A stretch of DNA of 64,000 bases from Acorus gramineus (GCA_030737835.1 CM060849.1:11551716-11615715); one strand, 5' to 3'; shown: positions 11,698-22,479, numbered from the stretch's first letter. Numbers and translations are program-made. The notes: generated by a model from the sequence alone, not told the origin.

Positions 11698-12173
11698 GCA
11701 TCATTCCATTATTATAAATTTTCAAATTCACAATAAATAATATCACATCTACCTTTAATATGTGAGCCCATATTGGAAAGCATTTTGATATGCTCAGTCT
11801 TAAAAATTATCTTGAATACGTAACTTATTAATTTCATTGAAAAATACGTAACTTATCTTTTTTACTAATCATCTTCAATAAAATGAACATAAATGATAAA
11901 TAAGAACTGGATAATCATTTATAACTTTAGATGATAATCTTTATTTAAGTTTTTAGTATAAGGAATCATAATTTAAGATGTGTAAGGATATTACATGAGA
12001 TAATTTTTTTTTTACCAGAACATTGATATACTAGATCATTTTTACAATCATATATGTAGTTTTCCTCTATTGTAACCTATTATATAGTTAGTCAGTTTGA
12101 TATATAATATTAAAAAAAATTAAAAAAAAATTCCTCAGGAAGTTGGGTTGTTGGGGGGAGGGGGAGACAGACT
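11698..12173. other. AT-rich intergenic sequence
   Basis: Nothing recognised beyond low-complexity A/T tracts. Confidence 0.5.
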
Positions 12174-12512
12174 TAGGGTCCGTTTGAAAAGAAAAGTAGC
12201 TTTTGGAATAAAGCTGTTTTTTAAGATGATTTTAGACCTTGACTTTTTTAGAATGTTTTTTTTTAAATCAGGAATCAATATTTGAAAGGAGTTTAATGTT
12301 TGGCAGAGAAAGTTGCTTTTCAATTTAAAAAATCGATTCTGACAAAAAAACGTTGTTTCTGAGCTTTTTAAAACACAGATTTTGAGAGAAAAATTAAAAG
12401 GAATCCAGCTTCCGATTCTGCAAAAAGCTGTCCCGTTTGACTACACGCTTTTAGCTTTTCAGCTTTTCAAAAAGCAAAAGCGTACCCCAACGCACAACCA
12501 AACGGGACCTAC
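12174..12512. mobile_element. MITE, GGGTCCGTTTG type, copy 1
   Basis: The left end TTAGGGTCCGTTTGAAAAG and the reversed right end GTAGGTCCCGTTTGGTTG are terminal inverted repeats of a plant MITE class. The sister copy at 38794-39150 shares AGCTTTTG(G/A)AATAAAGCTG near its left end and the same right end. Target duplication is short and uncertain. Confidence 0.75.
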
Positions 12513-12658
12513 ATTTGAAGATGTCAAATTTGGCTCGACAGAAAATGTAGATTTCTACATATTAGTCTTCAACTGCATTAATATCTGGAAAATGCTCTGA
12601 AACTTCCACACAAATTAAAAACTAATGCACGGTACACTAAAAACCAGCCTAAGACCAT

Positions 12659-12666
12659 TATAAATA
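12659..12666 (+). promoter_or_regulatory. TATA box of the secreted-peptide gene
   Basis: TATAAATA, a consensus plant TATA box, stands 101 bp before the ATG at 12760. The predicted leader contains an ATT trinucleotide repeat (about 12706-12732). Confidence 0.55.
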
Positions 12667-12699
12667 GCAATACTATCCTAACATAAGCCCTCAATTGTT

Positions 12700-12732
<33 letters not shown>

Positions 12733-12759
12733 TTTGTTTTACTTAGGCTCGATACAACA

Positions 12760-13433
12760 ATGCTCTTGCGTTTCCTAACCCGTTTCATGCTCTCGATCCT
12801 CATCGCGTGCATGATTGGAATGATCTTCACATCAGCAGCTCTTCTACGTAAGTTTGATGATAATATTTAGAAAAGATTATGACAAACAACTCTTCACTTA
12901 ATGCAGTTTTTGAAAATGACTTTTGATGAAACATAATTTTGTTATGTTCATACAATAACTGTTTTTTTATGATTAAAAGCTTCTTTTATTTTTTTTTAAA
13001 ACAATTTAGGTCGTTGAAGGTGTTTGGACATGAATTTGGACTATGTATGATTCCTGTAAAAGAATAAATACTCTCACCAATCAAATCTTCATCCCCACCA
13101 ACCAGAAATTTTTTATGGCTTATGGGAACAATAAGAGGAGGAGGAGAGCGAGAGGAGGGGTCAGGAAGGGGGGAAGAAAGAGAGGGGGAGAGAGAGAGTG
13201 TCTGGGAGAGGGGTGAAAGAGGGTGGTGGGGGTAGAGGTGGGGGGCAAGTGGAGTTCCCCCCCCCCCCCCCCCCCCCCCCGACCCCGCCTTCTCGGCCCC
13301 TCAGCCCTCCGTCGTTCCCTCACTTGCCTCCTCTCCTTCCCTTCCCGACCAGCCCCTCTCTCTCTCCCCAGGCTCCTCCAACATCCACCACCTACTGGCT
13401 CCTGCCACCCTCTTCGTTGATCTCTCTCACTTT

Positions 13434-13474
<41 letters not shown>

Positions 13475-13781
13475 AACCACCAACCAAAATTTTTGTTTTT
13501 AGTTGATGGGGATAGAGATTGGGTTGATGGGGGACAAACGTTATCTAAAAATGTATTAAAAAACTACTTAAACTCATTTACAAACGTTGATTTTAGTAGC
13601 TTTAAAATCAAAATTAAACATCTAATTTAATATCCACTGTAACTAATTGAACAATAATTTTTCTTGCACAGGTGGGGAAGAGATTCACAAAAATCGTCAC
13701 CATTTTATAGAAGTAGGAGCTTTCAGACTTTACAGTCCCCCACCACCACCACCTTCCACTCCACCGGGACCGCACCCATAA
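12760..13781 (+). CDS. Putative small secreted proline-rich peptide, 65 aa, two exons
   Basis: Exon 1 (12760-12847) ends at a consensus donor, C/GTAAGT, and exon 2 (13672-13781) follows a good acceptor, TTTTTCTTGCACAG. The intron is 824 bp and phase 1. The joined protein has an N-terminal hydrophobic signal-like segment (residues 4-29, MLLRFLTRFMLSILIACMIG then MIFTSAALL), a short polar linker RGEEIHKNRHHFIEVGAFRL, and a C-terminal YSPPPPPPSTPPGPHP. This is the layout of plant peptide-hormone precursors. The tail faintly recalls CLE (GPxP) and IDA-type (PPS) peptides but matches neither consensus, so I name no family. Exon 1 is clearly more GC-rich than its flanks. A TATA box lies upstream and AATAAA at 14059. 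Each exon is too short to be convincing alone; the splice signals, composition and promoter together carry the call. Confidence 0.5.
13126..13475. repeat. Long polypurine/polypyrimidine switch inside the intron
   Basis: About 130 bp of almost pure G/A is followed by a run of over 20 C and about 200 bp of almost pure C/T, ending in a CT microsatellite (13438-13472). The halves are roughly complementary and could form a hairpin or triplex. Long frames on both strands here are compositional artefacts. Confidence 0.8.
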
Positions 13782-14058
13782 AGGTTTCACTGAGTACGGA
13801 TTTTGTTTCCAGACCTGTGTTCTTTCAATTTGATTCCAGCCAATATACTCAATTTAACTTTGCTAATGAAGAGCAGTTTATGTTTGAAAAAGTTTGTGAT
13901 GTTTTTTAATCTAATTATACAAGTTTTTCTTTGCTTCTGTTTGATACTTAGGTGACAACCTGGGTGGTGCTCTTCAACCTGCTTTGGGAAGAGATTGATT
14001 AAGCCATGTAAATGAGTTACGTACTTACGTGAAGTTGGTTTCACTAGGATGTCAGAAC

Positions 14059-14064
14059 AATAAA
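14059..14064 (+). terminator. Candidate polyadenylation signal
   Basis: AATAAA about 280 bp past the stop codon of the secreted-peptide gene. An in-between TACTTAG/GTGAC at about 13950 could be a 3' UTR splice acceptor, but that is speculative. Confidence 0.35.
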
Positions 14065-14117
14065 ATTAAGCTTCATTTTGTGTGTGTATCAACATTATTG
14101 ATATATGGATCAGTATA

Positions 14118-14290
14118 AACAAAGTCATATTCAATTCTTCATCCCCCCATCCCCCCCCCCTAAGTCTGTAATTTAAAATCGGAAATAAAATCGGGTAACA
14201 AACTTTTAAAGTAGATCATATTCAATTCTTCACCTCCCTTCAGAGTTTGTAATTCAAAATCAGAAATGAAATCAGGTAACAAATTTTTAC
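14118..14290. repeat. Tandem duplication, about 90-bp unit
   Basis: The order CATATTCAATTCTTCA(C)C...GT(C/T)TGTAATT(T/C)AAAATC.GAAAT.AAATC.GGTAACAAA is present twice in a row. The first copy contains a C-run (about 14147-14160). Confidence 0.7.
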
Positions 14291-14749
14291 CTTTATTAAA
14301 AAAAAGAGTAGAGGGGCTTCTCCTTTGTTATTTTCAAGTAGGTGACTAATTAATTGGGTTAAATTTGACTATTTTTTCATGGTGAAGATGATTTGGATGA
14401 CATTTTTAGTTAAAAATTACAAATTAAAAATTTCAATCGATCAGTAAGAAATGAAAAAGAAACACACAATTATAAAATAAAATATATATATTTACATGGT
14501 TCGATAAAGATTGTTCACATCCATGGAGATGAAAGAAATAACTTTCTAATTGATTCTTTGGATTATAGGTATGTGTGATGGTGATAGTAATATGATTTTT
14601 TTATCTCAAATACTATAGGGTTGCTTGTGATCAATTGTATGAGAAAATTCAACCCACAAAATAATATAGCTTAACTTACGTTTTTAGTGAGTAAAAAGTA
14701 TTTTGAACATTCTCCATTAGTGCAATTTTTCTTGATGATCCAGAAATGA

Positions 14750-15370
14750 AATGTAATATATATGCGAGAGCATATGAGAGAGCAGATGCAACAACAGATG
14801 CGAGAGCAGATGTGAGAGTTTATTTATCAGTTTACACAGTCAGCCCATGGTTCATCTGGTTTATCTAGATTATCGGGGGGCCATTAGATGATTTTTGTTA
14901 TCAAATTTAATTTTTGTAATTTTGAATATTATTCAAATATTATCTTTTATATGACATTTTGAATTTTATCAAATGCTATTTTGAATTTTATATTTTGTTT
15001 GAGCAAATATCTATTTTAGGAATCAAATGTAATTCATATTTTAGGTATAATCTTAATTGACTTCAATATTTAGTGACGTTTAAAACTATCGCTATTGTTA
15101 TTCCTGATATGCTACGGTTTTCAACCGTTGCCGTATCCTTTAGTTTTTTTAATCTAAATACACTTAACGCGATGGTTAAAACCATCACTATAAGATGTGT
15201 ATAATGACGGTTTTTAGCCGTCATCATACATATGTCAAAATGTCACTATATACATAATATGACACCACATACAAGCGCATATATATAAACGTCACCAAAT
15301 GGATTAGCAACGATTTTTAGCTTATGATGATGGTTATAAACCGTTACCGTAATGTACTTCTCTTGTAGTG
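14750..15370 (+). mobile_element. 3' end of a CACTA (En/Spm) transposon
   Basis: The right terminus CTCTTGTAGTG at 15370 is the reverse of CACTACAAGAG, and several inverted AACCGT/ACGGTT subterminal motifs lie between 15070 and 15360 (ACGGTTTTCAACCGT, ACGGTTTTTAGCCGT). Upstream, 14762-14886 is the degenerate end of a transposon-encoded protein. The left half of the element is not present in recognisable form. Confidence 0.8.
14762..14886 (+). pseudogene. CACTA transposon protein C-terminal remnant
   Basis: Plus-strand translation gives MREHMREQMQQQMREQM, a stop, then EFIYQFTQSAHGSSGLSRL and SGGH before the terminal stop. Met/Arg/Glu/Gln repeats ending in a Gly/Ser/Leu-rich tail are common at the C-terminus of plant CACTA-associated proteins. 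The internal stop (TGA where CGA would fit) shows it is dead. Confidence 0.65.
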
Positions 15371-15385
15371 TATATTAACCACTAC

Positions 15386-15970
15386 AATCATATGAACATC
15401 GATTGCATGTGATGATCTAATCAACCATAATTACTCTCAAACAGTAGAAGAAAATATTGATTTTGGTTCACAAGATTGAGACATATTGAAAGGTAAAACA
15501 AGTCTAATATTTATTATGGCATGGTCCCATGAGAAACAAAGCTGATTTTTCTTTCATTTTCAAAGCGTGCAATCGATACACCTAATATAATGCGAAGTGC
15601 TGTGCAAGAAAATGATGGCCATTTGAAATCATGAAAGTAATGTTAACCGAGCATGCATACACTTTTTTGGATTTGGGTGTCCCTTTCCTCCATAATGAGA
15701 GAGTCCCATCTTTATGATTTGAGCTCAGCTTTGCTTATAATTAGCAAATATCACCATAATTAATGGTATGTTATGCATATTTAAATCAACAGTGTTTTTA
15801 ATAAATACATTAATATTAGACCTACGGCTACAAATAAAATTGGATGATTAAATTGCATATTGAATATATAGCTATTGGAATGAATTTCTGGGAAGAGTTT
15901 TAGATAGGTAAGTAGTGGGGAATTGAATTTAAAGACACATTGTTATAAATTTTGTTATCAATTATTGAGC
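15386..15970. repeat. 585-bp repeat, copy 2
   Basis: This is the near-identical partner of 8265-8862. It starts right after CACTACA at 15380, 15 bp past the CACTA end, and stops at GAGC before unrelated sequence. No TG...CA ends, no primer-binding site beside either copy and no retroviral interior between them. Confidence 0.9.
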
Positions 15971-17033
15971 TGAGTCAATCAGAGTGGCTTTTGATTATAT
16001 TATGAGAACCAATTTTTACCAAAAGACTCACTTCCAAACAGGATTTGAGACAAAATTACTCAATCAAACTTAGGTTGTTTGATAACCCGGGTACAGGATG
16101 AAATTTTTTCCTTCATTAGGAACCAAATTTTGATTGATTCTATATGGGAAATGAAAATAATTTTTTTTTTTTTTTTTTGCCAATATCATCCAAGAATAAC
16201 TACACAAATGAAATATTCCAAACACTGTGTAAAGGTTTTAGTATGAGAATGAGAAGGCTCACACAAATTCTTAGAATGTTACACTGGTCTACAATTTATA
16301 AGTTAGTGTTTTGTTATCCTTTTTTCAGCCTTAATTCTCGTCATATATACCTCGTCATATATCCACATTAAAAAAGTATACACTTGTTAGAAAATTTTCT
16401 CACTCTTTTATAAATGCATTCATACCATTCATTAGAATATATATATATATTTTTTATTTTTTATAATGGTTTATACCTCATTAGATGAATTATATTACTT
16501 TTTAAAATATAGGTGGGACTGGATCATTTTCCTTATATTTAAGATAGTTTAAGCCTATTTAATTTAGAACCAGCCCCCATTCATAAAAAAAAGATATAGA
16601 AAAAGAACGCTATTACACAGTCTTTTTTCTATTATCAATTCTAGTCTCATATACCTCGTTAGCATCATATACTCACATTAACGATATATATGCATGCCTC
16701 GTTAGAAATTTGTTACATTGCCTATAAATGAATCCATATGCACACAATTTATTGGATCAGAATAAATGTTCTTTTTTTTTATTATAAAAATATGTATCTA
16801 ATTAGATAGTGAATAATATTTCTAAAAACATTTAAAACTTGTGACTGAAAATGGAGCTCAAAAGAAAATTGTATTTAAAGACATATTCCATAAAAAAATG
16901 AAAAAAAAAATATATATAAAGCCAAAAAACACACCGTGCCTAATTCCAGGCCCAACCCTGGAAATTGGGGGGCTGTCCTTGAAATTAAGTCCCTCATGTG
17001 GTTGTAACAAAACTCATCAATTAAACCCCAAAA
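15971..17033. other. AT-rich intergenic sequence with weak internal duplication
   Basis: No gene. Around 16300-16450 and 16630-16790 a similar order recurs (TATACCTCGT, ATATACTCACATTA or ATATCCACATTA, CGTTAGAAA or TGTTAGAAA, TATAAATG), suggesting an old local duplication. Confidence 0.45.
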
Positions 17034-17430
17034 TAGGGGTGGTAAACAAGCCGAACGAGCTGAGCTTTGACATGTTCAAGCTCGGCTCATTTATAAACGA
17101 GTCGAGTTGAGCTCACGAGCCTCAACGAGCTTAACGTTCTTCTTCATTTTAGGGTTTTTAGCCTAAATGAGTCGAGTTCATGACCTAAATGAGCATAACT
17201 TTGTATTGATTTAATGTTTTTATTTTACAAAGGAGTTGATTCAAGCTTCAACTAAATTTTTTATAACACAAACGAGCCGAATTTAATAACAAAATGAAGC
17301 TCGATCCAGGTCCCGAGCTTAACCGAGCTTTAAAAATTATTCAAGCTCGCTTATTTGTCTAATTAAACAAGCCTGAACGAGCTCCAACCGAGTCGAGCCC
17401 AAGCGGCTTGGTTCGTTTACAAGTCGTACC
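17034..17430. mobile_element. hAT-like MITE rich in GAGC/GCTC motifs, copy 1
   Basis: Left end TAGGGGTGGTAAACAAGCC and reversed right end GGGTACGACTTGTAAACG are imperfect terminal inverted repeats. The interior is dense in AGCTCG, CGAGCC and GAGTCGAG motifs, typical of a plant hAT-like MITE group. A sister copy lies at 41934-42388. Confidence 0.65.
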
Positions 17431-17820
17431 CAAAAACGGGGGATTTGATCTTAACTCTCGTGGCTAACTAAATAATCTATTAATGGCATGAACTAATTAT
17501 GTAATAGAACTTTGAAATTAAATTTTGGTAAAATTTTTATGAATGTATATACGTCACTTTATTTATATAGATAAGTAGTGGAATTTGAATTTAAGTACAA
17601 GTCCAACCCTAGAAAATGCCATAGAAATTTAATTCTAGCATAACTAATTTTTACTGAGATTCAATGCAAAACAAGATTCAGGACAAGAGTACTAATTTAG
17701 GGTATGCTTGATAGGCTAGTACATAGGAGAATTCTTTCTTTCCACCGAACTATGACTAAAGTAAATCCTGCTTAGTAGATTATAATGGTTTGAAAATAGT
17801 CTCACATAGGTTATAGAGAA

Positions 17821-18952
17821 GGGGATGGTTATTTAAACCCCTGTTTAGTGGAAAACCATCCCAATTGAAAAATCACCCAACCAATTTTTTAGAACCTATA
17901 AAACCACCCTGACTAAATACTATTGTGTAAAACCACCCCTACCGAACACACCCCATTTTGAACCAAGCCCACCGCCTGTACTGTTCGATAAACCTAGTGT
18001 CGACCAATGCTACATACATCGACACTAGAAGTGTCGAACTGAAGGGTTACACAAACATTTTTTTTGTTATAATATCGACACATGTATTGTCGATATGTGT
18101 TAAATATGTTGCTAAGCGGAGTGTCAATACTAGCAGATTATTGAAAAATAAAAAGAGTTATGCTTTTCAAACTAACATCTTCTTCTTGTTTTTTTTTGTG
18201 TTATATTTTGTCCTATGAAATCCTCGTTGATCAATGATTTTGATTCATTTCCTAATTATTAGTTTGATATAATTTATTTTTTATATATATTCAAACCAGG
18301 CTGGCAATATAAACTAACAAGGACTCATTTTATTCAAATATGTGATTGATGTTAGTTTGAAAAGCATAACTCTTTTATTTTGTGTGTATATAACTTTTAA
18401 TTTCTTGTATATGATTGAGTATTTACTTAATTTTTTTAAAGTGTAGTATGATTCCCAAGGAACGTATTTGATCTACAGCTTTTAATCGAAAAAATTATTC
18501 TAAGGACATGACATCGAGTTCTCGAGATGATGAAATTCAAGCATATCCATAAGAAGTAGTTTGTAATTATCTATTGATATCGACATTATCATTGTTGACC
18601 ATTAGCATTTTTCTCGACATCTTATATGTCGACCGATACTTATTTTTTTATTTTCAATAATCTGCTAGTATCGACATTCCACTTGGCGACATATCTAACA
18701 CATATCGACAATACATGTGTCGATATTATAACAAAAAAAAAATGTTTGTGTAACCCTTCAGTTTGACACTAGAAGTGTCGACATATATAGCATCGGTCGA
18801 CACTATGTTTGTCGAACAATACAGGGGGTGGGCTTGGTTCAAAATAAGGTGTGGTCGATAGGGGTGATTTTTCTTTGATTTTGAGTGCATAATTAAAAAT
18901 AATTAATCATGGGGTGGTTTTCTAATTATATTGGGTGGGTATATAACTCCCC
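17821..18952. mobile_element. Mutator-like element with long inverted repeats
   Basis: Inverted arms of more than 300 bp (17821-18150 against 18640-18952) start at GGGG/CCCC and include CATTTTGAACCAAGCCCACC, GTGTAACCCTTCAGTTTGAC and repeated TGTCGA/TCGACA motifs. The flanks carry a 9-bp duplication with one mismatch (TATAGAGAA at 17812, TGTAGAGAA at 18953), as expected for Mutator. The centre (18230-18640) has no transposase frame. Confidence 0.8.
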
Positions 18953-18961
18953 TGTAGAGAA

Positions 18962-20044
18962 TAGTTTTTTTCACATTATACAGTGATCCAGTGGATTGAG
19001 TGATGTCTTGAAAGAATCAAGAGGGAGAAAATGGCCCACATACACACGTGTGGGCAGTTTGCCAGATTAGGCGCATTATTTAGCAAGTGCGCGTGATTAA
19101 AAGCAATATATGATTTTTTTGCTGAATTTTATTTTTCAATGGTGGTATAATTTGAATGGTGGTCAGAAGGCCAATAGTTATGTTTGGAGTATGCAACCTT
19201 TCAATTTGCACCTTTCTGTTTAGGAAAGAATTCACACCTCTCTTTTTTCAAAGAAAATGTAACTCTTTGAAAGGATGCAAATTCATGCAAATTCAAATGC
19301 AAAGGAAGCCACCATTTGAAACAGACAACCTCACAGATCTATAAATCCCTATTGATTCTATAAATTTGATTATCAATGTTAACAGTCTCACAGAGAGTTG
19401 TATGAAATCCTCAAAGTTGTTATCTATAAATTTCTATTAGAGTTTTGTTATATTCTGAATGTGTTTTGTTTAGACCTTTTAACAAACTCAGTATCCTGAG
19501 TGATGATAAATAATACTTTCAAGAAAAGCGCATTTCATGTCTCAAAACTCATGATCTTCTATGTTGTCAACATTCTCAATAGATTCTTTAGGATTAAAGA
19601 ATGAAGGAAATTAAATTTTTTTACATCATCCAAAAATAATTATATTAATGAAAGATTTCAAGAATTATGTTATTTTATTTAATTAAAATTTATTAATTTA
19701 AAAATAACTCTGAAATCATACGAGACCTTTTCAATGGTATAATTTTTTTATATAAAAAATGTATTAATATTAATAACATTTATTAATGAGTTTTAATGTA
19801 ATATTATATAATTATAAAAATAATATTAAGGATAGTGAAAAATTGGAGGGGGATGGATAGAGCTCTCTCAAAAAAAAAAAAATCTCCTCCAAAAATGGAC
19901 TTCTAAATTTGGAGGCTTTCATTGGAGATGATCTAAGAGCTAAAAGGAGCTCTTATGAAATAAGAAATAAGAAATCATAAGAAATAAAAGGAGCTCTAAT
20001 GCACTCAATCTATTTAATTTGCAGCTCGTTTTCTAGTTTCATAC
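18962..20044. other. AT-rich intergenic sequence
   Basis: No gene seen. Short frames such as 19156-19344 have no recognisable features. Confidence 0.5.
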
Positions 20045-20066
20045 GCTATGATAGCGCTATCATAGC
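20045..20066. repeat. Perfect 22-bp palindrome
   Basis: GCTATGATAGC is followed directly by its reverse complement GCTATCATAGC with no spacer. It sits at the edge of a less AT-rich block (20040-20470). Confidence 0.85.
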
Positions 20067-21619
20067 TGTGAGAGGTAAAAATGTCCTCTCCTCTTGAATG
20101 GGCCGGACTTGAGGACGGTCCGGGTTTAGTTTGAGTAGATCCGCGAAGAGACGATTATTAGGATCCGCCGTAGTTCATGTTTGACGAGAACCCAATCTCC
20201 ATTAAAATGAGATTTCAAGATTGGGTCTAGGGTTATCTTTTTTGGGGAAGAAGAACAAGAGTCTGCCCCCCCTCTCTCTCTCCATCCTTTTTTTTTTCTC
20301 TTTGTGAAAGGGATATCATTCTATTTATAGTGGGAGAGGATGTACCTATTGCCATGGAGGTGTGAGTATATCAAATGATAGAATCCCCATCTGGCCCATC
20401 TTGAGATGGTGTTGTGTTTATGGCCCAATGTCATGGGTCGAGATGGTATGACTTTTTAAATAGATCTTAAGATGTGACAGATTTGATCTTCTACAATAGT
20501 GTATGACGTTCTACCAGTACAAAAATATTTTATGTTTTGGAAGAGGAAAAAATATACACTGGTGTATCTCAGTATATACTTTCACATAATAACATATACT
20601 TCAATAGAAAAATATATAATTTAAAAAAAAATGGTATAAGTGGTAAATGGGGTGGACAAATCACTTTTCCAAAAAAAAAAAATTAGAACAAAAACACATG
20701 AGTGCCTAAAATTAAGTATATACTTTCACATAATCAAACAAAGTCACATTTGTATCATGAAATAAATAAATTATGTGATGTCTTATTTGCGATCCTCATT
20801 GATTTTTATTAAAATATACAATAGTCTATTTAGATATAATTGAAATTTATATATTAAAATATATTAGTATATTAAAAAAAATAAAAAAAAACTTCTGATC
20901 TCATATATTATAACATTATATACTGAGTTATCATAATGTATGAGACCATAAAGGGGACTCCAAAATAGACTGAGTGTATCAATGCGTCTTATATAAACAT
21001 ACAAACCTATATAAATCATACATCTTCCATTAACTAAAAATAGAGTTAAAAATATGATTAATTGTCATAAAACTCATCGGTTGAACCCAAATACAGTGAT
21101 ATCATATAACTCCTAGCTAACCAAATAATCTTTTGCATGCCTTGTAATCATAAATTAAAATTACAACAAATATAAAGGAATCTTGAAAATTAAATTTAGT
21201 CACTCCTTCCTGAAAACCTGTAGTGCATCCCAGACTATTATTTACTTTGTCATAACTCACTATATACTGTATTAAATTGTATGCATTCCAGTATATAGTT
21301 TAACCACATGATCACCATAATATAATACATAACTCAGGTACAATTTTTTAGGTTTTCTAAAAATGTGTCTCTACGATTCATTGGAATATTTGTTTCATCT
21401 TTTATGAAACACATACCTTCCCCCTTATTAGATGAGATTTGTAATTATCATTAACAAATTTAATCTGGCGTGCACAAAATTTGGGACTGAAGAACGTATC
21501 ATGCGTAACAATATGAATTTGACTATACTTTAAAAAAATTAAAAAGATGTTAGAATTGCAAATGGGGCCGGAATGGAGTTCTTTATTTTCTTTTTTATTT
21601 TTAAAATTCAAAGTAGGGT
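20067..21619. other. Intergenic block, partly retroelement-like
   Basis: 20070-20470 is GC-richer, with a TATA-like CTATTTATAGTGGGAG and a CT-rich tract, and could be a promoter-like or LTR-like remnant, but no boundaries or proteins support a call. 20470-21619 is AT-rich with nothing recognised. Confidence 0.4.
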
Positions 21620-21795
21620 CTCCTCATCATTCCTTCTTTTTTTTCTCGCCTGTAATAGTTTTATATATTTACTTGGACAATATAATTATTTTGCGTTTTA
21701 ACCTTTCTTTCGTTTTAAAATTCAAAGGAAATGCACTCCTCAAGATGTTTGTTCTATTGCGTCTGGGGGAAGAGAAGCACCAAATTTGAGTACTG
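21620..21795 (+). repeat. Orphan C module of the RNA array
   Basis: The order TGTAATAGTTTTATATA, TTTGGACAATATAATTATTTT, AAATGCACTCCTCAAGATGT, TTGTTCTATTGCGTCTGGGG, AGAGAAGCACCAAATTTGAG matches the tails that follow B modules at 26160, 28780, 32080 and 37290. No A or B module precedes it, so this is the remnant of a unit left of the main array. Confidence 0.7.
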
Positions 21796-21829
21796 AAGAC
21801 TGTTGATCATAGATTTTGCTTCTTCTTTT

Positions 21830-22018
21830 TTTTGTATCGAGCTACCTCTTGTAGCTGATCTTTCGGTCAAGTTGGATAGACTATCTCCGTCTGTGTGCTC
21901 CGGTTCCACAAAAAAAATTTCAATTTTTGTCAACACACATAATGGTAAGTCAACACCAAGACTCGATATCAAGACATATCCTTTTTACATGTAAACTCTG
22001 AACCGTTGCACTATTTCC
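21830..22018 (-). mobile_element. tRNA-derived SINE, family S1, copy 2
   Basis: Minus-strand head AATAGTGCAACGGTTCAGAG (A-box-like), B-box-like GATATCGAGTCTTGGTG, and body with AAATTTTTTTTGTGGAACC and GATAGTCTATCCAAC, ending in an A-rich tail at 21823-21836. It is inserted directly beside the orphan C module. Confidence 0.65.
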
Positions 22019-22025
22019 CATGGGA

Positions 22026-22161
22026 CATATTTTGCATTGTTTGTTTTCCATTAGAGATTGTTTGTTTTCCTCATCACGAATTTTTTCTCTCCTGCAATCA
22101 TATTTGGTTTGTTTTCTGAATGCCAAGTCTATGATGGAAAACAAACAATGCAAAACATATG
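22026..22161. repeat. Hairpin-forming inverted repeat
   Basis: Arms 22026-22051 and 22134-22161 are complementary over about 26 bp with a 2-nt difference (core GCATTGTTTGTTTTCCAT). The 82-nt loop is unremarkable. It could be a small foldback element or a young hairpin RNA source; nothing decides. Confidence 0.7.
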
Positions 22162-22479
22162 ATATGAATACACACAATGCTTGTGGTGTCTTTTTTTTAT
22201 TGAACTATATAACTAACATCTAAATGAACTATTTTATTCATGTCTTGTTTGTGGTTAGTTCCTTCAATGTTTTATTGTTGTCAAGAAGTGTTGAGATATA
22301 AGAAGAAATCATAATTTACGAGATTTCATTCATCTTTTATTTTTAGTAGATTAAGTTAATGTTTATCAACTCCTCTATCTTATTTTTTCTAATCTTTCTC
22401 TATCTTCTATATGACAACTCCTCTATCAAATCAGTGCATATACATGGATTTATGAATGTCATTTGCATATTTACTTGCT

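Noticed and set aside
13120-13476. Proline/arginine-rich proteins in the polypurine/polypyrimidine tract
   Set aside because: Low-complexity translation in several frames at once; the tract lies in the predicted intron.
13664-13909. 81-codon frame overlapping exon 2 of the peptide gene
   Set aside because: It needs a start inside the splice acceptor, is in a different frame from the spliced product and shows no domain.
8265-15970. The two 585-bp repeats as LTRs of one young retrotransposon
   Set aside because: No TG...CA ends, no primer-binding site after copy 1, no polypurine tract before copy 2, and the interval holds unrelated elements and a host gene.
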